Source of the DNA: a bacterium
Lineage (GTDB): Bacteria > Hydrothermota > Tepidihabitantia > B3-TA06
Assembly (NCBI GenBank): GCA_012517375.1
Contig: JAAYVC010000047.1
Location: 1-53,746, forward strand
DNA length: 53,746 nucleotides
Direction of reading: 5' to 3'
The stretch's first letter is position 1. Each line of letters opens with the position of its first letter. The position numbers and the translations under genes are program-made. Under the pieces are notes generated by a model. That model was not told the origin of the DNA. It made no database searches and saw only the letters and a program-made list of their open reading frames with translations. Positions 32,543 to 39,291 of this stretch are shown here, in pieces.

Positions 32543-32859
32543 ATTTTCTAGAAGTTCAGACAACCTTCTCAAGCAGGGAGGAGGCGGAGAAAGTGTGTAA
32601 GGCGCTTATTGAAGAGCGCTTGGCAGCATGCGTCAATCTCTACGATACGCGTTCGATGTACTGGTGGAAGGGAATGATTGAGGAAGAGGGAGAGGTAATA
32701 GCTGTCTTTAAGACAAGCGAAGACAAGTACGACGCCCTCTCCATAAAATTAAAAGAATTGCATAGTTATGAGATTCCGATGATAGTCGCTGTACCCATCG
32801 TAAAGGGGTCTCGAGAATACCTTTCCTGGCTCGAAGAAAGCCTTGAACAAGGAGTATAA
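32539..32859 (+). CDS. cutA: CutA-like divalent-cation tolerance protein
   Basis: A 106-residue CutA1: VQTTFSSREEAEKVCKALIEERLAACVN, YWWKGMIEEEGEVIAVFKT, LHSYEIPMIVAVP. The family forms trimers and is linked to copper tolerance, though the biochemical role is unclear. It sits between the Rrf2 regulator and the SufT-like gene, with coupling overlaps. Confidence 0.94.
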   Translation: MNFLEVQTTFSSREEAEKVCKALIEERLAACVNLYDTRSMYWWKGMIEEEGEVIAVFKTSEDKYDALSIKLKELHSYEIPMIVAVPIVKGSREYLSWLEESLEQGV

Positions 32860-33165
32860 GTGGTAACTAAATTGCAAGTTAGAGAAGCTCTCAAGAAAGT
32901 TATTGATCCGGAAATAGGGTTAAACATAGTAGATCTTGGACTTATCTATGACGTCCAGATAGAAAACGATGTAGCTCGCGTACGCATGACGCTTACAGTG
33001 CCGGGCTGCCCTCTGAGTGGAATGCTTACGAATCAGGCTGAGAAGGTCGTTCGGGAGCTTGACGGTATAAAGGACGTAAAAATTGAACTTACATGGGATC
33101 CGCCGTGGAACCCCCGCATGATGTCCGATGAAGCCAAGCGCAAGCTGGGCTGGGGCGGACAATAA
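32860..33165 (+). CDS. MIP18 / SufT-like iron-sulfur assembly protein (DUF59)
   Basis: A 101-residue DUF59 protein: VREALKKVIDPEIGLNIVDLGLIYDV, RMTLTVPGCPLSG with the conserved Cys, and a C-terminal TWDPPWNPRMMSDEAKRKLGW. Members deliver iron-sulfur clusters. The start is GTG 32860, immediately after the cutA stop. Together with the cysteine-bearing Rrf2 this looks like a small iron-sulfur homeostasis operon. Confidence 0.93.
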   Translation: MVTKLQVREALKKVIDPEIGLNIVDLGLIYDVQIENDVARVRMTLTVPGCPLSGMLTNQAEKVVRELDGIKDVKIELTWDPPWNPRMMSDEAKRKLGWGGQ

Positions 33166-33219
33166 TCGTATAAGCTCCAATCTGACAATTACTTGAAAGC
33201 GAAGAACTTTTCGTAGTGC

Positions 33220-33255
33220 GGGGTCACCATAAAATTACTCCGTAATTTTATGGGG
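33220..33255. repeat. Hairpin element 1 (GGGGTCACC type)
   Basis: GGGGTCA followed by a perfect 12-bp stem (CCATAAAATTAC / GTAATTTTATGG) with a 3-nt loop, ending GGGG. It has the same frame as elements at 33419, 35358 and 35399 but a different stem sequence. No T-run follows, so it is not a standard terminator. Confidence 0.75.
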
Positions 33256-33260
33256 TAAAA

Positions 33261-33328
33261 AAGCTGGACAAAAGATGGTCAAAAGCCCCCCAAAAGATGG
33301 TCAAAAGTTGGTCAGAAGCTGGACAAAG
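33261..33328 (+). repeat. Short degenerate tandem repeats
   Basis: AAAAGATGGTCAAAAG occurs twice and related units (AAGCTGGACAAA, TTGGTCAGAAGCTGGACAAAG) surround it. The units are about 20-30 nt and inexact, without spacers, so this is not a CRISPR array. Confidence 0.65.
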
Positions 33329-33418
33329 AGCCACCGGGGGTGGCATTGGCCGAACGAGCGCTGGAAGCGCATGCCTTCAGCTAGAAGCCTACAGCTTCGG
33401 CAGACAGATTTCAGACCC

Positions 33419-33455
33419 GGGGTCCCCGCAAAGCTGCGCAGCAGATTTGCGGGGC
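33419..33455. repeat. Hairpin element 2 (GGGGTCCCC type)
   Basis: GGGGT then stem CCCCGCAAA (33424-33432) / TTTGCGGGG (33446-33454); the loop holds a second small palindrome GCTGCGCAGC. It shares the GGGGT lead and GGGG end with the other copies. Confidence 0.78.
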
Positions 33456-33491
33456 AAAGGATTGATGGTTTTCAAGAAGCTCTCAAACAAC

Positions 33492-33531
33492 GTCATTGCG
33501 AGACGGCTCCGAGCGGGCGAAGCAATCGCCT
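33492..33531 (+). repeat. GTCATTGCGAG...GAAGCAATCGCC repeat, left copy
   Basis: CGTCATTGCGAG at the left and GAAGCAATCGCC at the right of this element. An inverted copy with the same ends stands right of the KAP gene (35023-35105). Confidence 0.75.
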
Positions 33532-33585
33532 TAGCCACCACGAAACCTGACACGAAGAAAACCCCAAAAATAATCCTTTTTCATG

Positions 33586-33614
33586 TTGACTTTTTGCCAA
33601 CGCCCGCTTAACAT
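33586..33614 (+). promoter_or_regulatory. Promoter of the KAP NTPase gene
   Basis: TTGACT (33586-33591), 17-nt spacer, TAACAT (33609-33614), leader of about 40 nt. An AGGAGG lies at about 33627-33632, more than 20 nt from the ATG; a weak GAAGA is closer. Confidence 0.6.
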
Positions 33615-33654
33615 CCTCCACCACCAGGAGGATGGAATAAAAAAAGAAGATTTA

Positions 33655-35019
33655 ATGCGTATTCAGCCTGATGACCCGAATCCCCAAAAACTTGATGAAC
33701 AAGATTTGCTAGGGTTCATTGAAATAGCAGAGGAAGAAATTATACCCGAGATTGAAAGCTTTGAACCGCCTTTGATATACGGCATCTATGGCCGATGGGG
33801 AAGCGGAAAAACTTTTATGATGCGGGCGTTGGAGAAGTGTTTTAAAAATGGAAGTCGCAAAAACAAGTATGCCACAGTTTGGTTTGACCCATGGTGGTAT
33901 GACCATGCGGATAAGGAGCAATTGTTTGTCGGTCTGCTCAATAAGATTCAGAAAACTCTCCAACCTAGAGGAAGCAAAATAAAAAAGGTTGGTTTGAACG
34001 TTGCTGCGGCGGGGCTATCTGCTGTCCGTCTTGCAACGGATATAGCCCTTTCTTGGGCGAGTGGGAAAATCGGTGCATCAGGTCCAAATACAAAAGATGC
34101 CGAAGAATACTTCAAGCAGTTCCAAAAACTATTGCTGAAGAATCAATTAGATGCGGTTGATGCAGTGGAAAAAACGCGGGATGCATTATGTAGTGCAATT
34201 AATGATGCCTTAAGCCCAAATAATGAAGTGCTAGTTCTTTTCATTGACGACCTTGATAGGTGTTTACCAGATAGAGCAATTTTGTTACTTGATCAACTTA
34301 AGAACTTCCTGAATTTATCGCGAGTAATAACTATTCTCGGCATTGATGACAAAGCATTTAGCGAAATGCTCCAATCACACTACAAATATTTTGAAAAGGG
34401 GTCCAAAGAGAATACAACAGAATCGTCAATACCAGAACCTACTAGGGATACTGCCCAACAATATCTAGAAAAAATTATTAGAAGACACTACCGGCTTGGT
34501 CCAGGAATTATTGGTAAACTTCTGGAAGGTTGCGAACAACTATCCGAGCTCAAAAATCATTACCAGACTATTGAAAGGATGCTTGCCTTTAGTGCTAACA
34601 TACCTCTTTCTTTAAGGCAGATTAAAAGATCGTTGGAAAAGTTAGCATACATTTTTAATAATTGTTACTCTGAGAAAGAAGCAACCGAAGTTATATCCAG
34701 GTGCGGCATTGACCTCACAAGCAGATCGGTAATATATGGAATGTATCAAAGAATCATAGCGGAAAAAACATCTGAAGAAGGTTTACCTTCAATTCCCCAA
34801 CCTCTACCTTTTAATATGGAGAATCTCTCCAGAGATCATATGACGGCTGTCTATGAAGGCATACTAGTTCATTTTTGGGGAGTTATAACTTTGTCAAACA
34901 TCTATGACTTTCCACTCAACCCTAATACCTTCTCTAAAGGACCAATGAAAACTTTACGGCCACCTGCACATCAACTTAACAAGGTGTATGATTATTTTCG
35001 GGAAAAAGGGTGGCTCTAG
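33655..35019 (+). CDS. KAP family P-loop NTPase
   Basis: A 454-residue protein. Walker A GRWGSGKT at 46-53 in YGIYGRWGSGKTFMM, TVWFDPWWYDHAD, and Walker B LFIDDLDRC at about 195-203, which is the KAP signature; QIKRSLEKLAYIF resembles the sensor/arginine region. No TM helix is evident, unlike many KAP proteins. Codon use is visibly A+T-richer than neighbours. It lies alone between repeat clusters and an inverted repeat pair, beside tRNA-Val, all signs of acquisition. KAP relatives such as PifA exclude phage, so defence is a reasonable but unproven role. ATG 33655 is chosen as first start after the promoter giving the family N-terminus. Confidence 0.88.
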   Translation: MRIQPDDPNPQKLDEQDLLGFIEIAEEEIIPEIESFEPPLIYGIYGRWGSGKTFMMRALEKCFKNGSRKNKYATVWFDPWWYDHADKEQLFVGLLNKIQKTLQPRGSKIKKVGLNVAAAGLSAVRLATDIALSWASGKIGASGPNTKDAEEYFKQFQKLLLKNQLDAVDAVEKTRDALCSAINDALSPNNEVLVLFIDDLDRCLPDRAILLLDQLKNFLNLSRVITILGIDDKAFSEMLQSHYKYFEKGSKENTTESSIPEPTRDTAQQYLEKIIRRHYRLGPGIIGKLLEGCEQLSELKNHYQTIERMLAFSANIPLSLRQIKRSLEKLAYIFNNCYSEKEATEVISRCGIDLTSRSVIYGMYQRIIAEKTSEEGLPSIPQPLPFNMENLSRDHMTAVYEGILVHFWGVITLSNIYDFPLNPNTFSKGPMKTLRPPAHQLNKVYDYFREKGWL

Positions 35020-35022
35020 TTT

Positions 35023-35105
35023 CGGCGATTGCTTCGTACCGCCGGAGGCGGTTCGCGGACTCCGTTCCGCCCATGCGCCCTCTGGCGGCTAGCTCGCAAT
35101 GACAG
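35023..35105 (-). repeat. GTCATTGCGAG...GAAGCAATCGCC repeat, right copy (inverted)
   Basis: On the plus strand it begins GGCGATTGCTTCGTACC and ends CTCGCAATGACAG, the reverse complement of the ends of the left copy at 33492. The interior is longer and itself contains CCGCCGGAGGCGG and further inverted segments. Confidence 0.75.
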
Positions 35106-35440
35106 TAAATTTCCCCCTCCCTGGTGTGAGGGGTATGATCCAGGGGAGCATTAGAAGGGGGCGGGGTAGCGTCAGGGGTGGCATTTGCCGAACGTGAGCG
35201 TTCGGCATACGCTTGTCTAGAGCGTACACCCCCTGCCAGCCTCCCCCATCGAGAGGGGAAAGAACTATTTTCATCTCCTCCCTATTCCGATTGTGGCGTA
35301 TGCGGAGTCCCCGGACGTACACGGGCGATGTTATGTGGACGCCTGGGGTGTTACGCAGGGTCCCCGCTAAAGTACGAAGTAGTTTCGCGGGGCTTGAAGG
35401 GGTCCCCAAGCGAGTGCTCTGCAATCGCTTGGGGTATTAC
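35106..35440. repeat. Repeat-rich intergenic region with hairpin elements 3 and 4
   Basis: No gene is seen. Hairpin 3: GGGT then CCCCGCTAAA (35362-35371) / TTTCGCGGGG (35383-35392), one mismatch. Hairpin 4: GGGGT then CCCCAAGCGA (35404-35413) / TCGCTTGGGG (35425-35434), perfect. A GGGGTGGCATTTGCCGAACG segment near 35173-35193 matches GGGGGTGGCATTGGCCGAACG near 33335-33355 left of the KAP gene. Confidence 0.7.
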
Positions 35441-35445
35441 TTATA

Positions 35446-35473
35446 TTGACATTTAGCGCGACATGGATATAGT
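35446..35473 (+). promoter_or_regulatory. Promoter of tRNA-Val and the downstream operon
   Basis: TTGACA (35446-35451), 16-nt spacer, TATAGT (35468-35473), 14 nt before the tRNA 5' end. No separate promoter is visible before the zinc-ribbon gene. Confidence 0.75.
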
Positions 35474-35487
35474 TAGGTATGTCAATC

Positions 35488-35563
35488 GGGCGATTAGCTC
35501 AGTTTTGGTTAGAGTACTTGCTTGACATGCAAGGGGTCACAGGTTCAAGTCCTGTATCGCCCA
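35488..35563 (+). tRNA. tRNA-Val (anticodon GAC)
   Basis: GGGCGAT/ATCGCCC acceptor stem, anticodon GAC at 35524-35526, T-loop TTCAAGT, A73, no encoded CCA. The zinc-ribbon gene starts 24 nt downstream without an intervening terminator, so the tRNA is likely the 5' part of a polycistronic transcript. Confidence 0.95.
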
Positions 35564-35587
35564 TTACTAAAAGCGGGGCAAGGCCCG

Positions 35588-36289
35588 GTGTCTGAAGCCA
35601 AGGAGCTTCTTAAACAACTTCAGTCCACTGACAAGAATATTCACGAGCTACAGACCCAGCTTGAAGCGATTCCCAAAAAAGTCGAAACCCTCGAAAAAGA
35701 GATAGAGAGACTGTACAAGATGCTCGAGGACTCCAAACAGTCGCTCGTCAACGCGCAGAAGGAGCTCAAGCTCTCGGAACTCAACTTGAAGAGCCAGGAA
35801 GAGGCAGTGGCAAAGTACAATTCCCAGCTCTTCAGCGCCCGCACGAACGAGGAGTACAAGGCGTTCCTGAAGGAGATTGAGACTGCAGAGACGCGCAAGA
35901 AGGAGACCGAGGATCAGATTATTGAGTGGATGGAGAAAATAGAGGAGATAGATGCAGATATTGCGAGGCGGCAATCGGAGATAAAAACGGAGGAAGGAAC
36001 AAAGCGCGCCGAGATTGAACAGGAGAAAGCGCGCCAGGCCGATTTAGAGAAGCAAATCAAGGAGGAGCAGGAGAAGAGGGAGTCCCTTCGAGGAAAAACT
36101 CCTGCGGGTATGCTCTCGATCTACGACCGGATTGGAAAAAGCAAAGGCATTATTGCGGCCGCTCTGGTGCTTGACGACAACCGGTGTTCGGGATGCCTTA
36201 ACCCCATACCGGCTCAGAAAGCGATTGAGGCTGAGCATTCCGAAGAAATATCGTTCTGCGAATACTGCGGCAGGATACTTCTTAAGTAA
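35588..36289 (+). CDS. C4-type zinc-ribbon coiled-coil protein
   Basis: A 233-residue protein: a long antiparallel coiled coil (about residues 5-170) and a C-terminal zinc ribbon with CSGC and CEYC. It belongs to the zf-RING_7/HP0958-like family whose members act in RNA or flagellar regulation in some species; role here unknown. The start is GTG 35588; the longer frame upstream is translated tRNA-Val sequence. It heads an operon with the RNase H gene. Confidence 0.88.
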   Translation: MSEAKELLKQLQSTDKNIHELQTQLEAIPKKVETLEKEIERLYKMLEDSKQSLVNAQKELKLSELNLKSQEEAVAKYNSQLFSARTNEEYKAFLKEIETAETRKKETEDQIIEWMEKIEEIDADIARRQSEIKTEEGTKRAEIEQEKARQADLEKQIKEEQEKRESLRGKTPAGMLSIYDRIGKSKGIIAAALVLDDNRCSGCLNPIPAQKAIEAEHSEEISFCEYCGRILLK

Positions 36290-36322
36290 ACACATGCTGG
36301 ATGAGTGAGGAGGTGCAGTTTA

Positions 36323-36760
36323 ATGAAGGAATTCATGATGAGCAAGCACACACTCCCTGAAAACGACAACTCGGCCGAAGCCTGGATAGACGGAGCGTCA
36401 AGCGGCAACCCCGGTCCTGCAGGCGCAGGCGCCGTGATTAAGGTAAGCGGCAGAAAAGCGGGTGAATGGCAGCTTGCGCTCGGCGAGACCACCAACAATA
36501 TAGCCGAATACCAGGGCCTTCTGCTCGCTTTGAGAAAGGCTTTAGAGATGGGAATACATTCACTCGTCGTATACACCGATAGCGAGCTCCTGTTCAGACA
36601 GATGAAGGGAATATACAAGGTAAGAAACCCGGGAATTGCAAAGCTTTATCTTGAAGTAAAGGATCTTGAAAGAAGCTTCAAAATATTGAGGATAGAGCAT
36701 GTCCCGAGGGAGCTTAACAAGGAAGCAGACAGGCTTGCCCGGAAAGCGAGGGGCGGATAG
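36323..36760 (+). CDS. RNase HI family protein
   Basis: A 145-residue single-domain RNase H: AWIDGASSGNPGPAGAGAVI (first Asp), NIAEYQGLLLAL (Glu), VVYTDSELLFRQMKG (Asp) and VPRELNKEADRLARKA (last Asp). This is the short RnhA-like type that cuts RNA in RNA-DNA hybrids. Start ATG 36323 with GAGGAGG about 9 nt upstream. It lies 5 nt before the acyltransferase gene. Confidence 0.9.
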   Translation: MKEFMMSKHTLPENDNSAEAWIDGASSGNPGPAGAGAVIKVSGRKAGEWQLALGETTNNIAEYQGLLLALRKALEMGIHSLVVYTDSELLFRQMKGIYKVRNPGIAKLYLEVKDLERSFKILRIEHVPRELNKEADRLARKARGG

Positions 36761-36765
36761 GGCAG

Positions 36766-37629
36766 ATGAGCCGGGCCGCCAACCTTATCCCCTACCTTTC
36801 ACTTATCGAACGCACCCTCCCCCGCTCTGCGCTTGAAGCTCTGACTGATTGTGCCGGAGGTCTTTTGTACGGACTGCAGAAGCATCGAAGATGTATAGTG
36901 GAGCGCAATCTGCATCTGCTGGGGCTGGGTATGGAATCAGAAAGGCTGGCAAGGGAGACTATCCGGAACTGGGCTGTATGCATATCCGACCAGTTGAGGA
37001 GTCTGTGGATGACGAAAGTCGAGCTTCTGGGAATGGTTGATGATGAAGCTTCACGAAATCTGGATGCAGCTCTAAGGAATCAAAAAGGCGTCGTGTTGAT
37101 TACCTCCCATCTCGGCAACTACGAACTTGCCGGCTCCTGGCTTGCGGCACTCGGCTTTCCCGTGCATGCGGTCGTTGAGGAGATACCGGGAGGACATACG
37201 GATGCTATGTCCAGGATAAGGAAAAGATTCGGCATGAAGGTGATTGCGGAGTCGGATACCCGCGCCATGATGGACGTGCTCCGCAAGGGAAGGATACTGG
37301 TTCTGCTTGCTGACAGATGCTTCAGGGACGGAATGACTGCGGATTTCGGTCTTTCAAGGAGGAGGGTCCCTCTGGGACCTGCGCTTCTTTCCGCAAGAAC
37401 AGGCGCTATCATTCAGACCGGCTATTTTGTTCTGTGCGGCGGGAAGAAACGCTACAGATGCCGCATTAATCCTGCGATGGATGTTCCGGCCGGAGGGGAA
37501 TTGAGATTGAGGCTTCGTGAAACCACGACGAGGATTGTTTGCGAATTGCTTTCGGCGATAGTTCAATATCCCTCTCAGTGGTTCGTATTTCAGGACGAGT
37601 GGGAGAAAAACTTGACGAGCGGCGCTTGA
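36766..37629 (+). CDS. Lysophospholipid / lipid A-type acyltransferase (LpxL/HtrB family)
   Basis: A 287-residue membrane-associated acyltransferase: VERNLHLLG, catalytic HxxxxE box in ITSHLGNYELAG, LLADRCFRDGMTADFG and RTGAIIQTGYFV. The pattern is that of the Bact_lip_acyltran family that adds secondary acyl chains to lipid A or related lipids. The stop overlaps the purN start (TGATG). Confidence 0.87.
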   Translation: MSRAANLIPYLSLIERTLPRSALEALTDCAGGLLYGLQKHRRCIVERNLHLLGLGMESERLARETIRNWAVCISDQLRSLWMTKVELLGMVDDEASRNLDAALRNQKGVVLITSHLGNYELAGSWLAALGFPVHAVVEEIPGGHTDAMSRIRKRFGMKVIAESDTRAMMDVLRKGRILVLLADRCFRDGMTADFGLSRRRVPLGPALLSARTGAIIQTGYFVLCGGKKRYRCRINPAMDVPAGGELRLRLRETTTRIVCELLSAIVQYPSQWFVFQDEWEKNLTSGA

Positions 37630-38279
37630 TGAGTATGCTTGAGAGAATGAACAAGGCACGTCTGGCAATACTCGCATCAGGCAGAGGAACGAACGCTGTC
37701 AGATTAATAGAAGCTTCAAAGGAAGGTTTCTTTCCTGCGGAAGTGGCAGCAGTAATCTCGGACGTCAAGGATGCACCCGTTCTCGCAAAGGCCAAAGAAC
37801 TTGGCGTTGAAGCGCTTCATCTGGAACCGGGGCCCAAAAAGACCTACCTAGTTCCTGAAGTTGAGAAGGAGTGGGTAAGGGTGTTGAAGGAGTACCGCGT
37901 TGATTACATACTGCTTGCGGGTTTCATGAGGGTCTTAAAGCGGGCTTTTTTTGAAAGCTTCGCAAACCGGATAATCAACATTCATCCTTCTCTTCTTCCC
38001 TCTTTCAGGGGTCTTGACGCCCAGAGCCAGGCCTTGGATTTCGGAGTCAAGGTCTCGGGCGCAACCGTTCATTTCGTGGATGATTCGCTGGACTCCGGAC
38101 CAATAATAATGCAGGAACCGGTTGAGGTGCGCGAAGACGATACCGTCCACACTCTTTCGAAAAGGATTCTGGAAGCCGAGCACAGAATCTATCCGGAGGC
38201 GGTAAAATTGCTTGTGGAAGGCAGACTCGAAATAAAAGGACGCAAAGTGAAGATACTTAAGGAGGAGCATGGCCGATAA
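37629..38279 (+). CDS. purN: Phosphoribosylglycinamide formyltransferase
   Basis: A 216-residue PurN: LAILASGRGTNAVRLIEA, DYILLAGFMRVLK, catalytic NIHPSLLPSFRGLDAQSQAL (Asn, His) and VHFVDDSLDSGPIIMQ (Asp). It transfers a formyl group in purine synthesis; purF is also in the window. ATG 37629 is chosen because it overlaps the acyltransferase stop and gives the usual N-terminus; the longer frame is shadow. It overlaps the next gene by 11 nt. Confidence 0.95.
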   Translation: MSMLERMNKARLAILASGRGTNAVRLIEASKEGFFPAEVAAVISDVKDAPVLAKAKELGVEALHLEPGPKKTYLVPEVEKEWVRVLKEYRVDYILLAGFMRVLKRAFFESFANRIINIHPSLLPSFRGLDAQSQALDFGVKVSGATVHFVDDSLDSGPIIMQEPVEVREDDTVHTLSKRILEAEHRIYPEAVKLLVEGRLEIKGRKVKILKEEHGR

Positions 38280-39291
38280 ACTAAGAATTGCGGTTGTCGG
38301 ATGCGGCTCAAGGGCTCAAACCGTACACCTGCCGTATCTCAAGAAAAACCCCAGAGTCATCATCAGGGCTATATGCGATTCGGACGAGGCAAAACTTTCC
38401 TGGCTTGCCGACCGCTACCATCCTGAAGTTGCTACCACCGATTACAACGAAATCTTAAGGGACAAGGAGACGGATGCGGTGGTCATCAGTTCGCCGAACT
38501 ACCTGCATCACCCAATGGCTGTAGCGGCGCTCGACTACTCAAAGCACGTGCTTGTCGAGATGCCTATGGCGCTCGATGAAGCGCATGCGCGCGAACTGAT
38601 TTCTCATTCCAGGAACCGCAAAAGGGTTCTTGCAGTCGCCCATACCGAACATTTCAGACCCGACGCGATACTGATGCGACAGCTTGTTGAACGCAACGAA
38701 ATAGGACAGGTGACGTACGCAAAGACAGGATGGCTGCGTTCTGCCCAGAAATGGAGTCTCGTGGGCTGGCGCAGGGAAAAGCTTTATTCAGGCGGCGGCG
38801 CATTCCTGACTCTTGGAGTACCGCTCCTTGATCTTTCGCTCTTTATACTCGGAGACAGGGAACCCTGCTCAATATCGGGCATGGCGTTCAAGCGCGATCC
38901 CGAGATGGAGGTCGAGGATTCAGCGGTCGCCCAGTTGAGGTTCGCGGATAACACCGTGCTTACCATTGAGGTAAGCTGGATAATACACGAACTGCGCGAC
39001 ATACTCTACTTCAATATCTACGGAACAAAGGGAGCCGCTCTGCTCGCACCATTCGAGATACACAAGGAGATGTTCTCAAGGCTCGTCAACGTAGCACCCG
39101 CTTTGAACAAGAAAAACGTGTATCCCTCATCATATCAGACACAGGCAAACGCCTTCGTCTCGGCTGCGCTCAAGAACACAAAATACCCGGTTCCTCTGGA
39201 GGACGCCCTGCTCCTCAACAGGATTACGGACGCTTTCTACAAATCGGTCAAGGAAAGAAAGGAAGTCTCATTAAGCTCCAGGAAACGCTGA
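38269..39291 (+). CDS. Gfo/Idh/MocA family oxidoreductase
   Basis: A 340-residue NAD(P)-dependent dehydrogenase: N-terminal Rossmann VVGCGSRAQTVHLPYLKK, VVISSPNYLHHPMAVAAL, HVLVEMPMALDEAHA (in place of the usual EKP) and the C-terminal alpha/beta domain starting at HTEHFRPDAIL. The substrate cannot be told. Its stop TGA overlaps a CTG that is the likely start of lnt. Confidence 0.9.
   Translation: MADKLRIAVVGCGSRAQTVHLPYLKKNPRVIIRAICDSDEAKLSWLADRYHPEVATTDYNEILRDKETDAVVISSPNYLHHPMAVAALDYSKHVLVEMPMALDEAHARELISHSRNRKRVLAVAHTEHFRPDAILMRQLVERNEIGQVTYAKTGWLRSAQKWSLVGWRREKLYSGGGAFLTLGVPLLDLSLFILGDREPCSISGMAFKRDPEMEVEDSAVAQLRFADNTVLTIEVSWIIHELRDILYFNIYGTKGAALLAPFEIHKEMFSRLVNVAPALNKKNVYPSSYQTQANAFVSAALKNTKYPVPLEDALLLNRITDAFYKSVKERKEVSLSSRKR

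Noticed and set aside
33261-33328. Possible CRISPR array
   Set aside because: The repeated units are short, inexact and contiguous, with no unique spacers of regular length and no cas genes.
33275-33611. Plus-strand frames left of the KAP gene
   Set aside because: They run through hairpins and repeats, have no ribosome site and no family resemblance.
35522-35587. Upstream extension of the zinc-ribbon protein (MTCKGSQVQVLYRP)
   Set aside because: This is translated tRNA-Val sequence, a common annotation artefact; the gene starts at GTG 35588.
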